Source: Mageeibacillus sp. UBA1193 (lineage in GTDB: Bacteria; Bacillota; Clostridia; Saccharofermentanales; Saccharofermentanaceae). From it: DNA of 11,235 bases. The DNA lies in the NCBI GenBank assembly GCA_002310155.1, contig DBYF01000141.1, positions 3,521-14,755 on the forward strand. Direction: 5' to 3'. Both the position numbers and the translations under genes were made by a program. The notes under the pieces are model-generated. The model worked only from the letters and a program-made list of their open reading frames with translations. It was not told the origin of the DNA and did not search any database. Shown here piece by piece: positions 1 to 7,499 of the stretch (position 1 is its first letter; every line of letters starts with the position of its first letter).

Positions 1-489
1 CTGACCTGCACCTATCCGAAGTATGACGAGAAGAACGGCTGGACCGTGAAGACATCCGCTGACGGTGTTCTGACCGACAAAACCGGCCGTCAGTATGAGT
101 ATCTCTACTGGGAAGCAGATGTAGATATGGTGCCGGATTTTTCGAAGGGATTCTGTGTGAAGGGTGAAGGTTCCGCCGCTTTCCTGGAAAAAGCACTCTC
201 CGACCTGGGCCTTTCAGACACGGAAGCAAATGCATTCATTATGTACTGGCTCCCGCAGCTGGAGGAGAATCCGTATAACGTGATCGCATTCCAGACTGAG
301 AATTATGAGATGGCGGCGAAGCTGGATGTTGATCCGCTTCCGGATACAGTCGTCCGCGTGAATATGCTTTTCTACGGATCTGCTGAATATGTGGAAATTG
401 AAGAACAGGATCTCTCGAAGATGAATCCGTCACTTCAGGAAAGAGAAGGACTCGTTCTCGTTGAGTGGGGCGGCGGTAAGCTCGGGTGA
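1..489 (+). CDS. Conserved protein of unknown function, C-terminal part (5' end outside window)
   Basis: The reading frame is open from base 1 to the TGA at 487-489 and gives 162 residues, so the start lies left of the window. An in-frame GTG at 46 has no ribosome binding site and falls inside the conserved domain, so it is not the start. The protein matches residues 193-354 of the next gene without gaps, with 19 differences by my count (about 88% identical). Recognisable pieces are LTCTYPKYD, the segment YEYLYWEADVDMVPDFSKGF, ANAFIMYWLP, PYNVIAFQT and the C-terminal VEWGGGKLG. I recall this domain from many uncharacterised Bacillota proteins, usually after a PxIYLYP-like motif, but know no function for it. 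By analogy with its neighbour the missing part should carry membrane segments and the domain should sit outside the cell; that is inference. Confidence 0.85.
   Translation: MTCTYPKYDEKNGWTVKTSADGVLTDKTGRQYEYLYWEADVDMVPDFSKGFCVKGEGSAAFLEKALSDLGLSDTEANAFIMYWLPQLEENPYNVIAFQTENYEMAAKLDVDPLPDTVVRVNMLFYGSAEYVEIEEQDLSKMNPSLQEREGLVLVEWGGGKLG
1..489 (+). repeat. Tandem gene duplication, copy A
   Basis: Bases 1-489 align without gaps to 1185-1673 at a constant offset of 1184 bases. The first half is closer than the second: 6 of the 19 amino-acid differences fall in the first 82 residues. The alignment ends at the TGA, and the flanks after it (TCCGGACGGC versus TTTATCAAAA) are unrelated. The left limit of the repeat is outside the window. 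Confidence 0.9.
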
Positions 490-608
490 ATCCGGACGGC
501 AAGAGCTGCTTGTAAATAATTCTCTGATAAAGCTCGTTTTTGCAACTATAAGAGATCTATCCTCGTCTAATAGTTGAAGTGCTTTTCAGGTAAGGGAGGG
601 TGGAACTT
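490..608 (+). other. Intergenic gap between the two paralogues
   Basis: These 119 bases hold the GGAGG ribosome binding site (595-599) of the second paralogue. A weak GAGCT/AGCTC pairing (503-507 with 531-535) with a 23-base loop is followed by TTTTT at 537-541 and is at best a poor terminator. I found no convincing promoter with standard spacing, so the paralogues may share a transcript. Confidence 0.4.
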
Positions 609-1673
609 ATGAAAACGTACACACGAGTTTGGATCATGATCGCTCTGATCGTTGATGTGGTGATCTTCGGATCACTGACACTTGCAGGATCAGATATTAT
701 CCAATGCAATAGAGAGTACCACTGGGTCTATCCATGTGATACTAATCCGGTTGTAGTTGCCTCAATAGAAGAGATCATGGACCCTAATTCAGATTACAAT
801 CTCAATTACAATTCCCGCTCCCGCTCTACATACAAGTACGAGGCACCTAAGCACGAACCATCGCTCGTGGCAGGTCCGAAGTATAAAAGTGATTTAGCGG
901 TTGTCATCGAGGTCATTTTCATCGTTGATCTCGCGCTTGCCGGAATTGCTGTCCTCCTTTATCACGCCGTGGATAATTATGAGAACCGCCAAACATCACG
1001 GAGTATGGCTTTCTCGGTCGCTCTGGTCGCCTGTGTTATCGGTTTCGGATTCGGACTGAAATTCTTGTTCAATCATATTACCCATCGCACGATCGGTGAA
1101 GATATCCATTACAACGCCCCGATCATCTACCTCTACGATGAGCAGGAGCGCGAGGCAAACGTCAAGCTTGACCTCAAGGGTGAGCTGACCTGCACCTATC
1201 CGAAGTATGACGGGAAGAACGGCTGGACCGTGAAGACATCCGCTGACGGTGTTCTGACAGACAAAAACGGCCGTAAGTATGAGTATCTCTACTGGGAAGC
1301 AGATGTAGATATGGTGCCGGATTTCTCGAAGGGCTTCTGCGTTCGTGGTGAAGATTCTGCCGCTTTCCTGGAAAAAGCACTCTCCGACCTGGGCCTTTCA
1401 GACACGGAAGCAAATGCTTTCATTATGTACTGGCTCCCGGATCTCGAGGAGAATCCTTATAACGTGATCGCGTTCCAGACTGATACATATGAGGATGTCG
1501 CAAAGCTGGATGTTGATCCGCTTCCGGATACAGTCGTCCGCGTGAATATGCTTTTCTACGGATCCGATGAGTATGTGAAAATGGAAGAACAGGAGCTCGA
1601 AGCTATGAACCCGTCACTCGAAGAAAGAGAAGGTTTCATTCTCGTTGAGTGGGGCGGCGGTAAGCTCGGGTGA
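609..1673 (+). CDS. Conserved membrane protein of unknown function, three predicted TM segments plus extracytoplasmic C-terminal domain
   Basis: This is a complete 354-residue protein. ATG 609 is chosen because GGAGG at 595-599 lies 9 bases upstream; a GTG at 600 in the same frame overlaps that site. Hydrophobic segments lie at about residues 7-27, 95-118 and 133-154. An about 65-residue loop between the first two contains Cys33 and Cys43, which could form a disulfide if the loop is outside. After the third segment, APIIYLYDEQ (170-179) opens the conserved domain (about 170-354), which shares about 88% identity with the preceding gene from residue 193 on. With an inside N-terminus this domain would be extracytoplasmic. 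It has no catalytic motif I recognise. The gene follows its paralogue after 119 bases and is convergent with the minus-strand unit beyond it. The reading frame is secure; the function is unknown. Confidence 0.9.
   Translation: MKTYTRVWIMIALIVDVVIFGSLTLAGSDIIQCNREYHWVYPCDTNPVVVASIEEIMDPNSDYNLNYNSRSRSTYKYEAPKHEPSLVAGPKYKSDLAVVIEVIFIVDLALAGIAVLLYHAVDNYENRQTSRSMAFSVALVACVIGFGFGLKFLFNHITHRTIGEDIHYNAPIIYLYDEQEREANVKLDLKGELTCTYPKYDGKNGWTVKTSADGVLTDKNGRKYEYLYWEADVDMVPDFSKGFCVRGEDSAAFLEKALSDLGLSDTEANAFIMYWLPDLEENPYNVIAFQTDTYEDVAKLDVDPLPDTVVRVNMLFYGSDEYVKMEEQELEAMNPSLEEREGFILVEWGGGKLG
1185..1673 (+). repeat. Tandem gene duplication, copy B
   Basis: This is the partner of bases 1-489, offset by 1184 bases with no indels. 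It covers codons 193-354 of the complete paralogue. The true repeat unit probably extends further left in both copies. Confidence 0.9.
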
Positions 1674-1679
1674 TTTATC

Positions 1680-1720
1680 AAAAACTGTCTCAGAAGAGAT
1701 TCGCATCCCTTCTGAGACAG
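1680..1720 (-). terminator. Rho-independent terminator of the minus-strand unit, possibly bidirectional
   Basis: CTGTCTCAGAAG (1685-1696) and CTTCTGAGACAG (1709-1720) form a perfect 12-bp stem with a 12-base loop. Read on the minus strand, the stem is followed by five Ts (the As at 1680-1684), the form expected for a terminator of the small gene at 1792-1899. On the plus strand the hairpin starts 12 bases after the stop codon at 1673 but has no U-tract behind it (CCCGAATAAG). It could still protect or weakly terminate the convergent transcript. Confidence 0.8.
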
Positions 1721-1791
1721 CCCGAATAAGTCATATATCAGACGACTTCAGTCCATTTTGAAAAAATTTGTCGTTTATTAGTGACTACACA

Positions 1792-1899
1792 TTATTGGTT
1801 TGGCTCAATCGGCAGACCATTACTATTCGTGATTACATCTTCAGATTCGAAAAGAATTACTTCCACTTTCAGTTCTTCGTATTTGTTTTGCTCCTTCAT
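1792..1899 (-). CDS. Small acidic peptide (35 aa), coupled to the surface protein gene
   Basis: On the minus strand ATG 1899-1897 opens a 35-codon frame that ends in TAA at 1794-1792. The upstream sequence CTAGGAGGAAGAAAT gives an AGGAGGA ribosome binding site at ideal distance, and the TAG inside it is the stop codon of the long gene, so the two genes are 11 bases apart and probably cotranslated. The peptide begins MKEQNKYEEL, continues KVEVILFESEDVITNSNG and ends LPIEPNQ. It is acidic and has no Cys, signal peptide or membrane segment. The pattern EV-x-hydrophobic-IxF-x-x-EDVITxS resembles short hypothetical proteins I recall from other Clostridia, usually unannotated; I cannot verify this here. 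A precursor peptide, a small regulator or a partner of the surface protein are all possible. Between this gene and the terminator lie 71 bases with nothing recognisable. Confidence 0.7.
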   Translation of the reverse strand: MKEQNKYEELKVEVILFESEDVITNSNGLPIEPNQ

Positions 1900-1910
1900 A
1901 TTTCTTCCTC

Positions 1911-4900
1911 CTAGTTCTGATGGTATTCCTTGTAATTCACTGCGGCCTGATTGTATATATAGAACGCCTGCATAAGATTCTTGAGTTCAGCTGTTCTCGT
2001 TTCGGTAAGATCCCCTCTCAAAACATTGTAACAGTAGTTCAGCGGACTATATTCTACGTAGTATTCCTGATCATCACCATCCACTGTGATGTTTACGCGA
2101 ATCTTGTCCCCCAGCTTATGCGCCGCGATACCGGATACAGAAACCGTTGTATATCCACCAGATGTCTTTCCGCTGTAGTTTGAAATCTTGTTCGTCGCTT
2201 CAGAGTAAGTGACTGTTTTTCCGGTGTTGTTGATGAAATAGAATGTAAGTTTCGTCTCTGATTCGATTGCCAGACTGGCGCCGTAGAAAGTCAGCCCCGT
2301 CGGAAGTTTCGCATCTCTGGAAGAGTCGTATTGCGGAATTGACTGGTAACTTACCGAAGACAGATTGCGATCAGTACGATCCAGGATTTCGTTCGCAAGG
2401 CGATAAGGGCTGTGATTGAAATAAGTCTGTGCACGAGAGCCGTAGTTCAGAAGTGCTTTTACCATAGGAATTGCGTCATAGAACTCCTGATTAGCGATGT
2501 TGCCATACGAATCATAGGCGTTGGTTATTACGGCACCCGCATACTCCATAACGGAAACACCATATTTTTCACTCTGAATGCCGTTTGCCTCATCAATGAT
2601 CTGGGCATAGATCGTATCGCGCATCTCTTTCGCTGCGACCGGAAGACGGAATACGTAGTATGTCTGATTATTCATGGTCTTGACTGTAGCGTCCGTGATC
2701 TTGTAATCGACAATTGGGCGATTCGGGAATGTGCAACGCAGAACAGCTGTGCTGCTGGTTGTTACATAGTCGGCAATTGTCAGATAGAGATTAACAGCGA
2801 TGGAACCATCAAGACTCAGAGAATACCCTCCGAGTTTACCGGCTGGAGCTACTTCGATAAACAGATCCACATCCAGATCCTGCTCGTCCTGATTCGTATA
2901 CAGACCCAATCTATAGAGAACACCCGCTTCCAATGTAACCGTCATTGTCATTTCCCCTGTATCGTAAGAAGAGTATCCACGACCGATCTCGGTGCTGAGA
3001 TCGTTATCCTTGTACAACAATCCTGAAACGGAGAATCCGTCATGGTTCTCTGTGCGCAACGTGTATGTTCCGCTCTTCGTTGGAACAAAAGAGTAGTAGG
3101 TAAAGCGTGTGTTCGAACCTGAATTCCTTTCCACAAAGATATCTTCATTCTCGCCCATATTGAGGATGCGTTCAGATGAAACCGTGACTATAAAACTGTC
3201 GGAAGAGTGACTGCTCTTTGCAGAAGTTTTAAGCACGTAAGTCTTGCCGGCCTCGAGGATAGCGCTGCATTTTCCATTTGTGCTATTTGTGGTTAGACCT
3301 TCTATTCTCTCGTCCGTCACTTTGCACACGCTGGAAATCGATCCGTCCTCACACGAAAAATAGTATACTCCCGACTTTGATGGCGTAAAGCTGGCGTATA
3401 CGATATTCCCGTACTTTTCCACCTTATTCTCACTAACTTCCAGCGCAGGTGCGGCTGTAATATAGAGATCTTTTGGTCCTGAAATATACGGATCCACAGA
3501 CAGTCTGTATTGCTGTCCTGCCTTCAGTGCAAACGCGTAAGAATAATAATCCTCTTCGTAATCAGTATCCATCATATAGTATGAAAGACATTCAGAACCT
3601 GAATACAGATTGAGCGAAGTGGAGGTAAAATTGTAGAAAACATAGATTCCCGTTGTTTCCGGAGTAAAGGTATAGGTTTTATCGGATCCGGTGAATAGAT
3701 CTTTATTCTTTCCCAAGGAAAGAGTCGGAAGAGCTTCCTTTGTTACCGATACAGTTACCCTTTCTGCTGGGTTATCAAAGTATTCCTCGTTCAGATCGAA
3801 GATGTATGGTACTCCGGCCTCCAGATAATACGTGTATTGTTTGGAAGAGTAGTCGTAAGCGACCTGAGAAGCAGAGTAGCCGGTTGATGCATAATACACT
3901 CCAGCATAATTGTAATCCTTTCCTTCGGGCATTGTGATCGAGAAGGTGTATGTCCCTGTTTCTGACGGTACAAACCGGGCATACATATGATTGTTGACCT
4001 GTTTACTCAGCGTAGTGCTACTTCCTGCCATCAACGTTTCATCGATCAGTTTGATTACATACGTGATGTGGTCTTCAGAACCCGAATTCACATAGCCTAT
4101 TGCATAGAGCTGATCTTTCTCAAGGTTGCAGACATTGATGTTTCCCTTGCGGAAATTGCTGTCCAGATACGATCCGATTCTTACATTTCCCCTAGTACTA
4201 TTCGCGATCAGGTAACTGCCGGAAACTTCTGGTGTAAATGCGCGATATGCAATTTCACTCCGACCTACTGCCACTTCGTATTCGCCACTCTGACTGTACT
4301 CGGCTTTCACTATGGAGACCGGAAAAGTGATTTTTCCGTCATCCCACGTCTGCAATTTCACATAATACGTTTCCGCAGCTTTCATACACACGCCTATACG
4401 GAAGTTCGAGTCTCCTCCGTATTCGTATTCGCTTATGTTGTTGCCATAGCGATCAAGAATCATTACTTCGGTACTGTACTCACTTTCTGATGAGAAGACA
4501 TATACACCATCTGTCATAGGTGTAAAAGAATAGAGCGGAACATCAGAATCCGAACCTAGGGTTACGCTATTTGACACATTTTCGGTCAAAGCAGGAATGT
4601 CCCGGGAAATATCAACATTCGCTACACAGTAAAATGCATCGGATTCATCATAGCAGGTAAACTTAACAGTATAGGTCTTATTTGCTTCGAAATAAGCGAA
4701 ATACCTATTCTGCGTGCTTGTACTGATATTCGTATATACCTCTTTATCGCCTTCATATATGGATCCATATATGGTTGGCTCATTTTCTACCAGGTTATCA
4801 GCGGAAACACTGATAACATATGCCCCGCCTACACTCGGAGTAAACGAAACTCTGTTTCCGCTATTGCTTCGCGTCAGGAATCTGTTTTGACCTTCTTTTG

Positions 4901-5348
4901 CATGCTCCGGTGTTTTCATTACAAGGAACGTACACGGTTTTCTAAACCCAAACATAGACGCAGAAACATTAAATGTATACGTTTTCCCCGCTTCAAGCTG
5001 CAATGTCACCATCGCGCTCCATGATGCAATATCCGAATTAACAAACGGGAGAGCCGTCCCGTGTTCATCTGTTACTGTAATACTCGGGTCAGAAGTATTA
5101 TTTGCCATGAAAGAATACTTGCCCGTCGTTTCAGGTGTAAACGTCACAGACAGCGTACTATGGTATGGAACGTTATCCTTGATGTAATACTCGCCTTCTG
5201 TAAGTGCATCGATGTTGCTTTTCGACGTATCGCCCGCAACAGGATCATCAGCATCTCCTTCGTTACCATCAGCTATGACCCAGACCGACAAAGAACTGAT
5301 TAACATAACAACGCTCAGAAGCGCCGCAAGATATCGCTTGCTCTTCAT
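1911..5348 (-). CDS. Large secreted/surface protein with eight beta-sandwich-like repeats and a clostridial C-terminal module
   Basis: The protein has 1145 residues. ATG 5348 is chosen over a GTG at 5378 because GGAGG lies just upstream of it and because MKSKRYLAALL opens a normal signal peptide (hydrophobic core about 8-26, cleavage probably near AIADG-like residues 25-28). Eight repeats follow, about 88-106 residues apart, each with a strand motif F(T/V)P-x3-G-x-Y at about residues 70, 169, 275, 371, 459, 561, 654 and 754. Each is followed by a motif such as LEAGKTY or LKAGQQY. This resembles bacterial pre-peptidase C-terminal (PPC-like) domains, but that is a judgement by eye. From about residue 840 a different module begins (YSLSLDGSIAVNLYL, then MVKALLNYGSRAQTYF, FYGASLAIES and LMQAFYIYNQAAVNY); I recall such a C-terminus from other clostridial secreted proteins. 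There is no LPxTG motif, dockerin or C-terminal membrane anchor and no enzyme motif. A role in adhesion or polymer binding at the surface is inference. Confidence 0.9.
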   Translation of the reverse strand: MKSKRYLAALLSVVMLISSLSVWVIADGNEGDADDPVAGDTSKSNIDALTEGEYYIKDNVPYHSTLSVTFTPETTGKYSFMANNTSDPSITVTDEHGTALPFVNSDIASWSAMVTLQLEAGKTYTFNVSASMFGFRKPCTFLVMKTPEHAKEGQNRFLTRSNSGNRVSFTPSVGGAYVISVSADNLVENEPTIYGSIYEGDKEVYTNISTSTQNRYFAYFEANKTYTVKFTCYDESDAFYCVANVDISRDIPALTENVSNSVTLGSDSDVPLYSFTPMTDGVYVFSSESEYSTEVMILDRYGNNISEYEYGGDSNFRIGVCMKAAETYYVKLQTWDDGKITFPVSIVKAEYSQSGEYEVAVGRSEIAYRAFTPEVSGSYLIANSTRGNVRIGSYLDSNFRKGNINVCNLEKDQLYAIGYVNSGSEDHITYVIKLIDETLMAGSSTTLSKQVNNHMYARFVPSETGTYTFSITMPEGKDYNYAGVYYASTGYSASQVAYDYSSKQYTYYLEAGVPYIFDLNEEYFDNPAERVTVSVTKEALPTLSLGKNKDLFTGSDKTYTFTPETTGIYVFYNFTSTSLNLYSGSECLSYYMMDTDYEEDYYSYAFALKAGQQYRLSVDPYISGPKDLYITAAPALEVSENKVEKYGNIVYASFTPSKSGVYYFSCEDGSISSVCKVTDERIEGLTTNSTNGKCSAILEAGKTYVLKTSAKSSHSSDSFIVTVSSERILNMGENEDIFVERNSGSNTRFTYYSFVPTKSGTYTLRTENHDGFSVSGLLYKDNDLSTEIGRGYSSYDTGEMTMTVTLEAGVLYRLGLYTNQDEQDLDVDLFIEVAPAGKLGGYSLSLDGSIAVNLYLTIADYVTTSSTAVLRCTFPNRPIVDYKITDATVKTMNNQTYYVFRLPVAAKEMRDTIYAQIIDEANGIQSEKYGVSVMEYAGAVITNAYDSYGNIANQEFYDAIPMVKALLNYGSRAQTYFNHSPYRLANEILDRTDRNLSSVSYQSIPQYDSSRDAKLPTGLTFYGASLAIESETKLTFYFINNTGKTVTYSEATNKISNYSGKTSGGYTTVSVSGIAAHKLGDKIRVNITVDGDDQEYYVEYSPLNYCYNVLRGDLTETRTAELKNLMQAFYIYNQAAVNYKEYHQN

Positions 5349-5394
5349 AACCCAAACCTCCGTATATAATTGTACCAATTCCCCTTGTTGACAC

Positions 5395-5415
5395 CTTATT
5401 ATACTCTATAATAAG
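5395..5415. promoter_or_regulatory. Perfect 9-3-9 palindrome, candidate operator in divergent region
   Basis: CTTATTATA, the spacer CTC, and TATAATAAG form an exact inverted repeat between the divergent genes. Both arms carry a TATAAT box, one on each strand. A complete TTGACA lies at 5388-5393 on the plus strand, but only 13 bases before the plus-strand TATAAT (5407-5412), so that pair is too close to be a standard promoter. A dimeric regulator could bind here, or it may simply be two back-to-back -10 boxes. Confidence 0.4.
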
Positions 5416-5427
5416 ACCACTGCACAA
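5398..5427 (-). promoter_or_regulatory. Predicted sigma-A promoter for the surface protein gene
   Basis: On the minus strand TTGTGC (5427-5422) and a perfect TATAAT (5403-5398) are separated by 18 bases. Transcription would start near 5390 and leave a leader of about 40 bases before ATG 5348, with the GGAGG site just upstream of the ATG. The -10 box is one arm of the palindrome at 5395-5415. The -35 match is only moderate. Confidence 0.5.
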
Positions 5428-5548
5428 GGATGCACAATGCGTGTGTGTTACCTTCGATCAAAGGGAAGACCGGCATCACCATCTGGCGGTATATTCAGTG
5501 CGTATCGCGACGGATGGAAAATGATACAACTTCTTTCTTTTTTCGCGG

Positions 5549-5554
5549 TATAAT
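5549..5554 (+). promoter_or_regulatory. Predicted -10 box for the MutS-like gene
   Basis: A perfect TATAAT lies 39 bases upstream of ATG 5594, giving a start point near 5561 and a leader of about 33 bases that contains GGAGG at 5583-5587. No good -35 box sits 17 bases upstream; the sequence there is TACAAC-like. The rest of the 5428-5548 gap shows nothing else I can name. Confidence 0.45.
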
Positions 5555-5593
5555 TGAATGTAGAAACAAATTCTTCTTGCGCGGAGGCATCAC

Positions 5594-7339
5594 ATGGCAG
5601 TTGACATCAACAAACCCATCAGCATTCTTTATCCATATAGCGACGAAGCCCAATATACACAGCTTAGTACCCTCGCCTGTCACGACCTGGCGCTGGATAC
5701 ACTGTGCACCACTCTTGCACAGGGACCGAAGGAAGATGTTCTTATCATGGACATCCTTTCAAAACTCACCACGGACACCCGTGTTGCCGAGTACCGTCAG
5801 AAGGTGTTCGTTGACATTCTCAATCTTCCGGATCTTCGAAAGAAGATGATGGAACTCCTCGATAAGATCTCCTACATCAAGGACTTTAAGACCATGAAGC
5901 GTGGTTCTTCCGAGCGTATGGGACTTTGGGATCTTCTCCATAAACTCGATGAGATCTCTGACTATATCAAGTGCGTCGAAGCCATGCAGGACTGCCTCGG
6001 CAGCGCCGACCTCAAGTCCCAGGGCCTTCTGGATCTGCGCGAATACATCAACGCCGTCTACACGGATTCTTTCTTCGCCGAGATGAAGAAGGACATCGAA
6101 AAGGTCAAGGCCGAAGCATCCAGCGTGAAGAGCGTTACCGTCGGCATCAATGTCAACGAGCGTTTCGAAGCAAGTTCACTCGGCCTCATCTCTATTAACG
6201 ACGCTCCTTTTAAGAAATCCGGTATCGTCAGCAATTTCGCCGATGCCCTGAAGTCCAAGAATAAGCTCCACGAGGGCACGGACTGGGACGGCGATATGCA
6301 CTACACTCCGGCGGATGCAGATGATGAAGGCGGCGGATTCGTAGACCGCTTATCCGAGATGTACTCGAAGGGAACTACGGGTGGCGTTATCATGAAGAAT
6401 GTGGCCAATTCACATCCGACAACGGCGTCCGTACCAAAGGGTGATGGTGTGGAGAATACCACATTCTACCTGGGTAAGATCGTAACGAAGCTTCTCGATT
6501 CCCTCGTTAAGAAACTCAGAGATACGCTCGGCAAATACGTGAACGTTGCTGTCGTGAACATCTCCAAGCTCATCCCGGAGTTCGTGTTCTACATCCGTTT
6601 CGCAGAGTTCATCGAAGCCAACATGAAGAAGGGAATGCCTTTCTGCGAGGCTTCTATCCTCTCCGAGAATGACCTGTCCGCAGGATTCACCATGAAAGCC
6701 CGTGGACTTTATAACCTGAAACTTGCCATCTCTTCGAACCACAGTGAAGAGATCGTCTATAACGATCTGGACTTCGATGCTGACCATACCGTCTACATCC
6801 TGACCGGTGCAAACCGTGGTGGTAAGACTACGATCACACAGGCCGTCGGACTTCTCTTTGTCCTGGCGCAGAGCGGTATCTATGTTCCGGCCAGCAGCTT
6901 CGAGTATAAGCCGGTAGATAACATCCTCACGCATTTCCCTGCCGATGAAGATAAGACCATGGATCTCGGACGACTCGGAGAAGAGTGTGTCCGCTTTAAG
7001 GAGCTCTACACGGAATCCACCGAAGACAGCCTGATGCTCTTAAACGAGACCTTCTCGACCACTTCTTTCGAGGAAGGCTATTACATCGCCAGAGACTCCG
7101 TTCGCGCGATCCTGAAGAAGGGTACCCGCACGATCTATAACACGCACATGCATAAGCTCGCTTACGATGTCGATACCTTAAACGAAGGTGATGTAAAGGT
7201 AAAAGCATCCTCCCTCATCGTGAAGAACGAAGGCCCGAAGCGTTCCTTCAAGGTCGAAGTCGCACCGCCGGAAGGCATGAGCTTCGCAAAAGACATCGCC
7301 GAGAAGTACGGTGTTACCTATGAGATGTTGACGGAGTAA
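5594..7339 (+). CDS. MutS-family ATPase lacking the mismatch-recognition domain
   Basis: The protein has 581 residues; ATG 5594 has GGAGG six bases upstream. The C-terminal third is a MutS-type ABC ATPase: Walker A GANRGGKT (405-412), Walker B DSLMLLNE (478-485), the signature-like STTSFEEG (488-495) and the switch THMHKLA (517-523), which corresponds to THxHEL in MutS. Walker B has Asn484 where MutS normally has Asp, while the catalytic Glu485 is kept. The N-terminal half is helical, like the MutS core and lever domains, and an acidic, glycine-rich stretch lies at about 225-295. There is no N-terminal mismatch-binding domain with a GxFxE motif, and at 581 residues it is much shorter than MutS (about 850). 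There is no Smr domain as in MutS2. It is thus one of the short MutS-like ATPases, probably DNA-associated; its substrate is unknown. It stands alone between a promoter and a terminator. Confidence 0.9.
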   Translation: MAVDINKPISILYPYSDEAQYTQLSTLACHDLALDTLCTTLAQGPKEDVLIMDILSKLTTDTRVAEYRQKVFVDILNLPDLRKKMMELLDKISYIKDFKTMKRGSSERMGLWDLLHKLDEISDYIKCVEAMQDCLGSADLKSQGLLDLREYINAVYTDSFFAEMKKDIEKVKAEASSVKSVTVGINVNERFEASSLGLISINDAPFKKSGIVSNFADALKSKNKLHEGTDWDGDMHYTPADADDEGGGFVDRLSEMYSKGTTGGVIMKNVANSHPTTASVPKGDGVENTTFYLGKIVTKLLDSLVKKLRDTLGKYVNVAVVNISKLIPEFVFYIRFAEFIEANMKKGMPFCEASILSENDLSAGFTMKARGLYNLKLAISSNHSEEIVYNDLDFDADHTVYILTGANRGGKTTITQAVGLLFVLAQSGIYVPASSFEYKPVDNILTHFPADEDKTMDLGRLGEECVRFKELYTESTEDSLMLLNETFSTTSFEEGYYIARDSVRAILKKGTRTIYNTHMHKLAYDVDTLNEGDVKVKASSLIVKNEGPKRSFKVEVAPPEGMSFAKDIAEKYGVTYEMLTE

Positions 7340-7407
7340 TGCCCGAATGAAAGTGGAAGGTGCCGCTCTTTTCCAGGCGGCATCTGATCTGACTGAAGAA
7401 GAACTGG

Positions 7408-7446
7408 AAGCACCTTGTATCAGAAGTGATGCAGGGTGCTTTTCTT
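7408..7446 (+). terminator. Rho-independent terminator after the MutS-like gene
   Basis: AGCACCTTG (7409-7417) pairs with CAGGGTGCT (7432-7440) through nine pairs, one of them G-U, extended by an A-T pair and followed by TTTCTT. It lies about 70 bases after the stop codon at 7337-7339. A smaller hairpin, TGCCGC / GCGGCA (7361-7366 with 7377-7382), precedes it. It separates the MutS-like gene from the kinase operon. Confidence 0.7.
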
Positions 7447-7499
7447 AAGAGTTTCCCGTTTAGTTACAAATACAAAAAAATATTAGTTATTAAATATTA

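Noticed and set aside
503..541. A possible terminator after the first paralogue
   Set aside because: The stem is only five base pairs with a 23-base loop, too weak to call despite the T-run that follows.
1685..1720. The CTGTCTCAGAAG hairpin as an end of an insertion element
   Set aside because: It resembles some transposon ends, but there is no second copy, no target duplication and no transposase. A terminator explains it better.
1781..1975. A 64-codon plus-strand frame opposite the small peptide gene
   Set aside because: It lies antisense to the small gene and the end of the surface protein gene, has no ribosome binding site and gives a serine-rich, featureless protein.
2412..3026. A 204-codon plus-strand frame antisense to the surface protein gene
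   Set aside because: The opposite strand encodes a continuous repeat protein with a signal peptide. The antisense product has no domain and no ribosome binding site.
5388..5412. TTGACA and TATAAT as a standard plus-strand promoter
   Set aside because: The spacing is 13 bases, well short of the 16-18 needed, so it is mentioned only with the palindrome.
7348..7449. A 33-codon plus-strand frame starting MKVEGAALFQ after the MutS-like gene
   Set aside because: It has no ribosome binding site, and its second half is the terminator hairpin itself. The frame is most likely chance.
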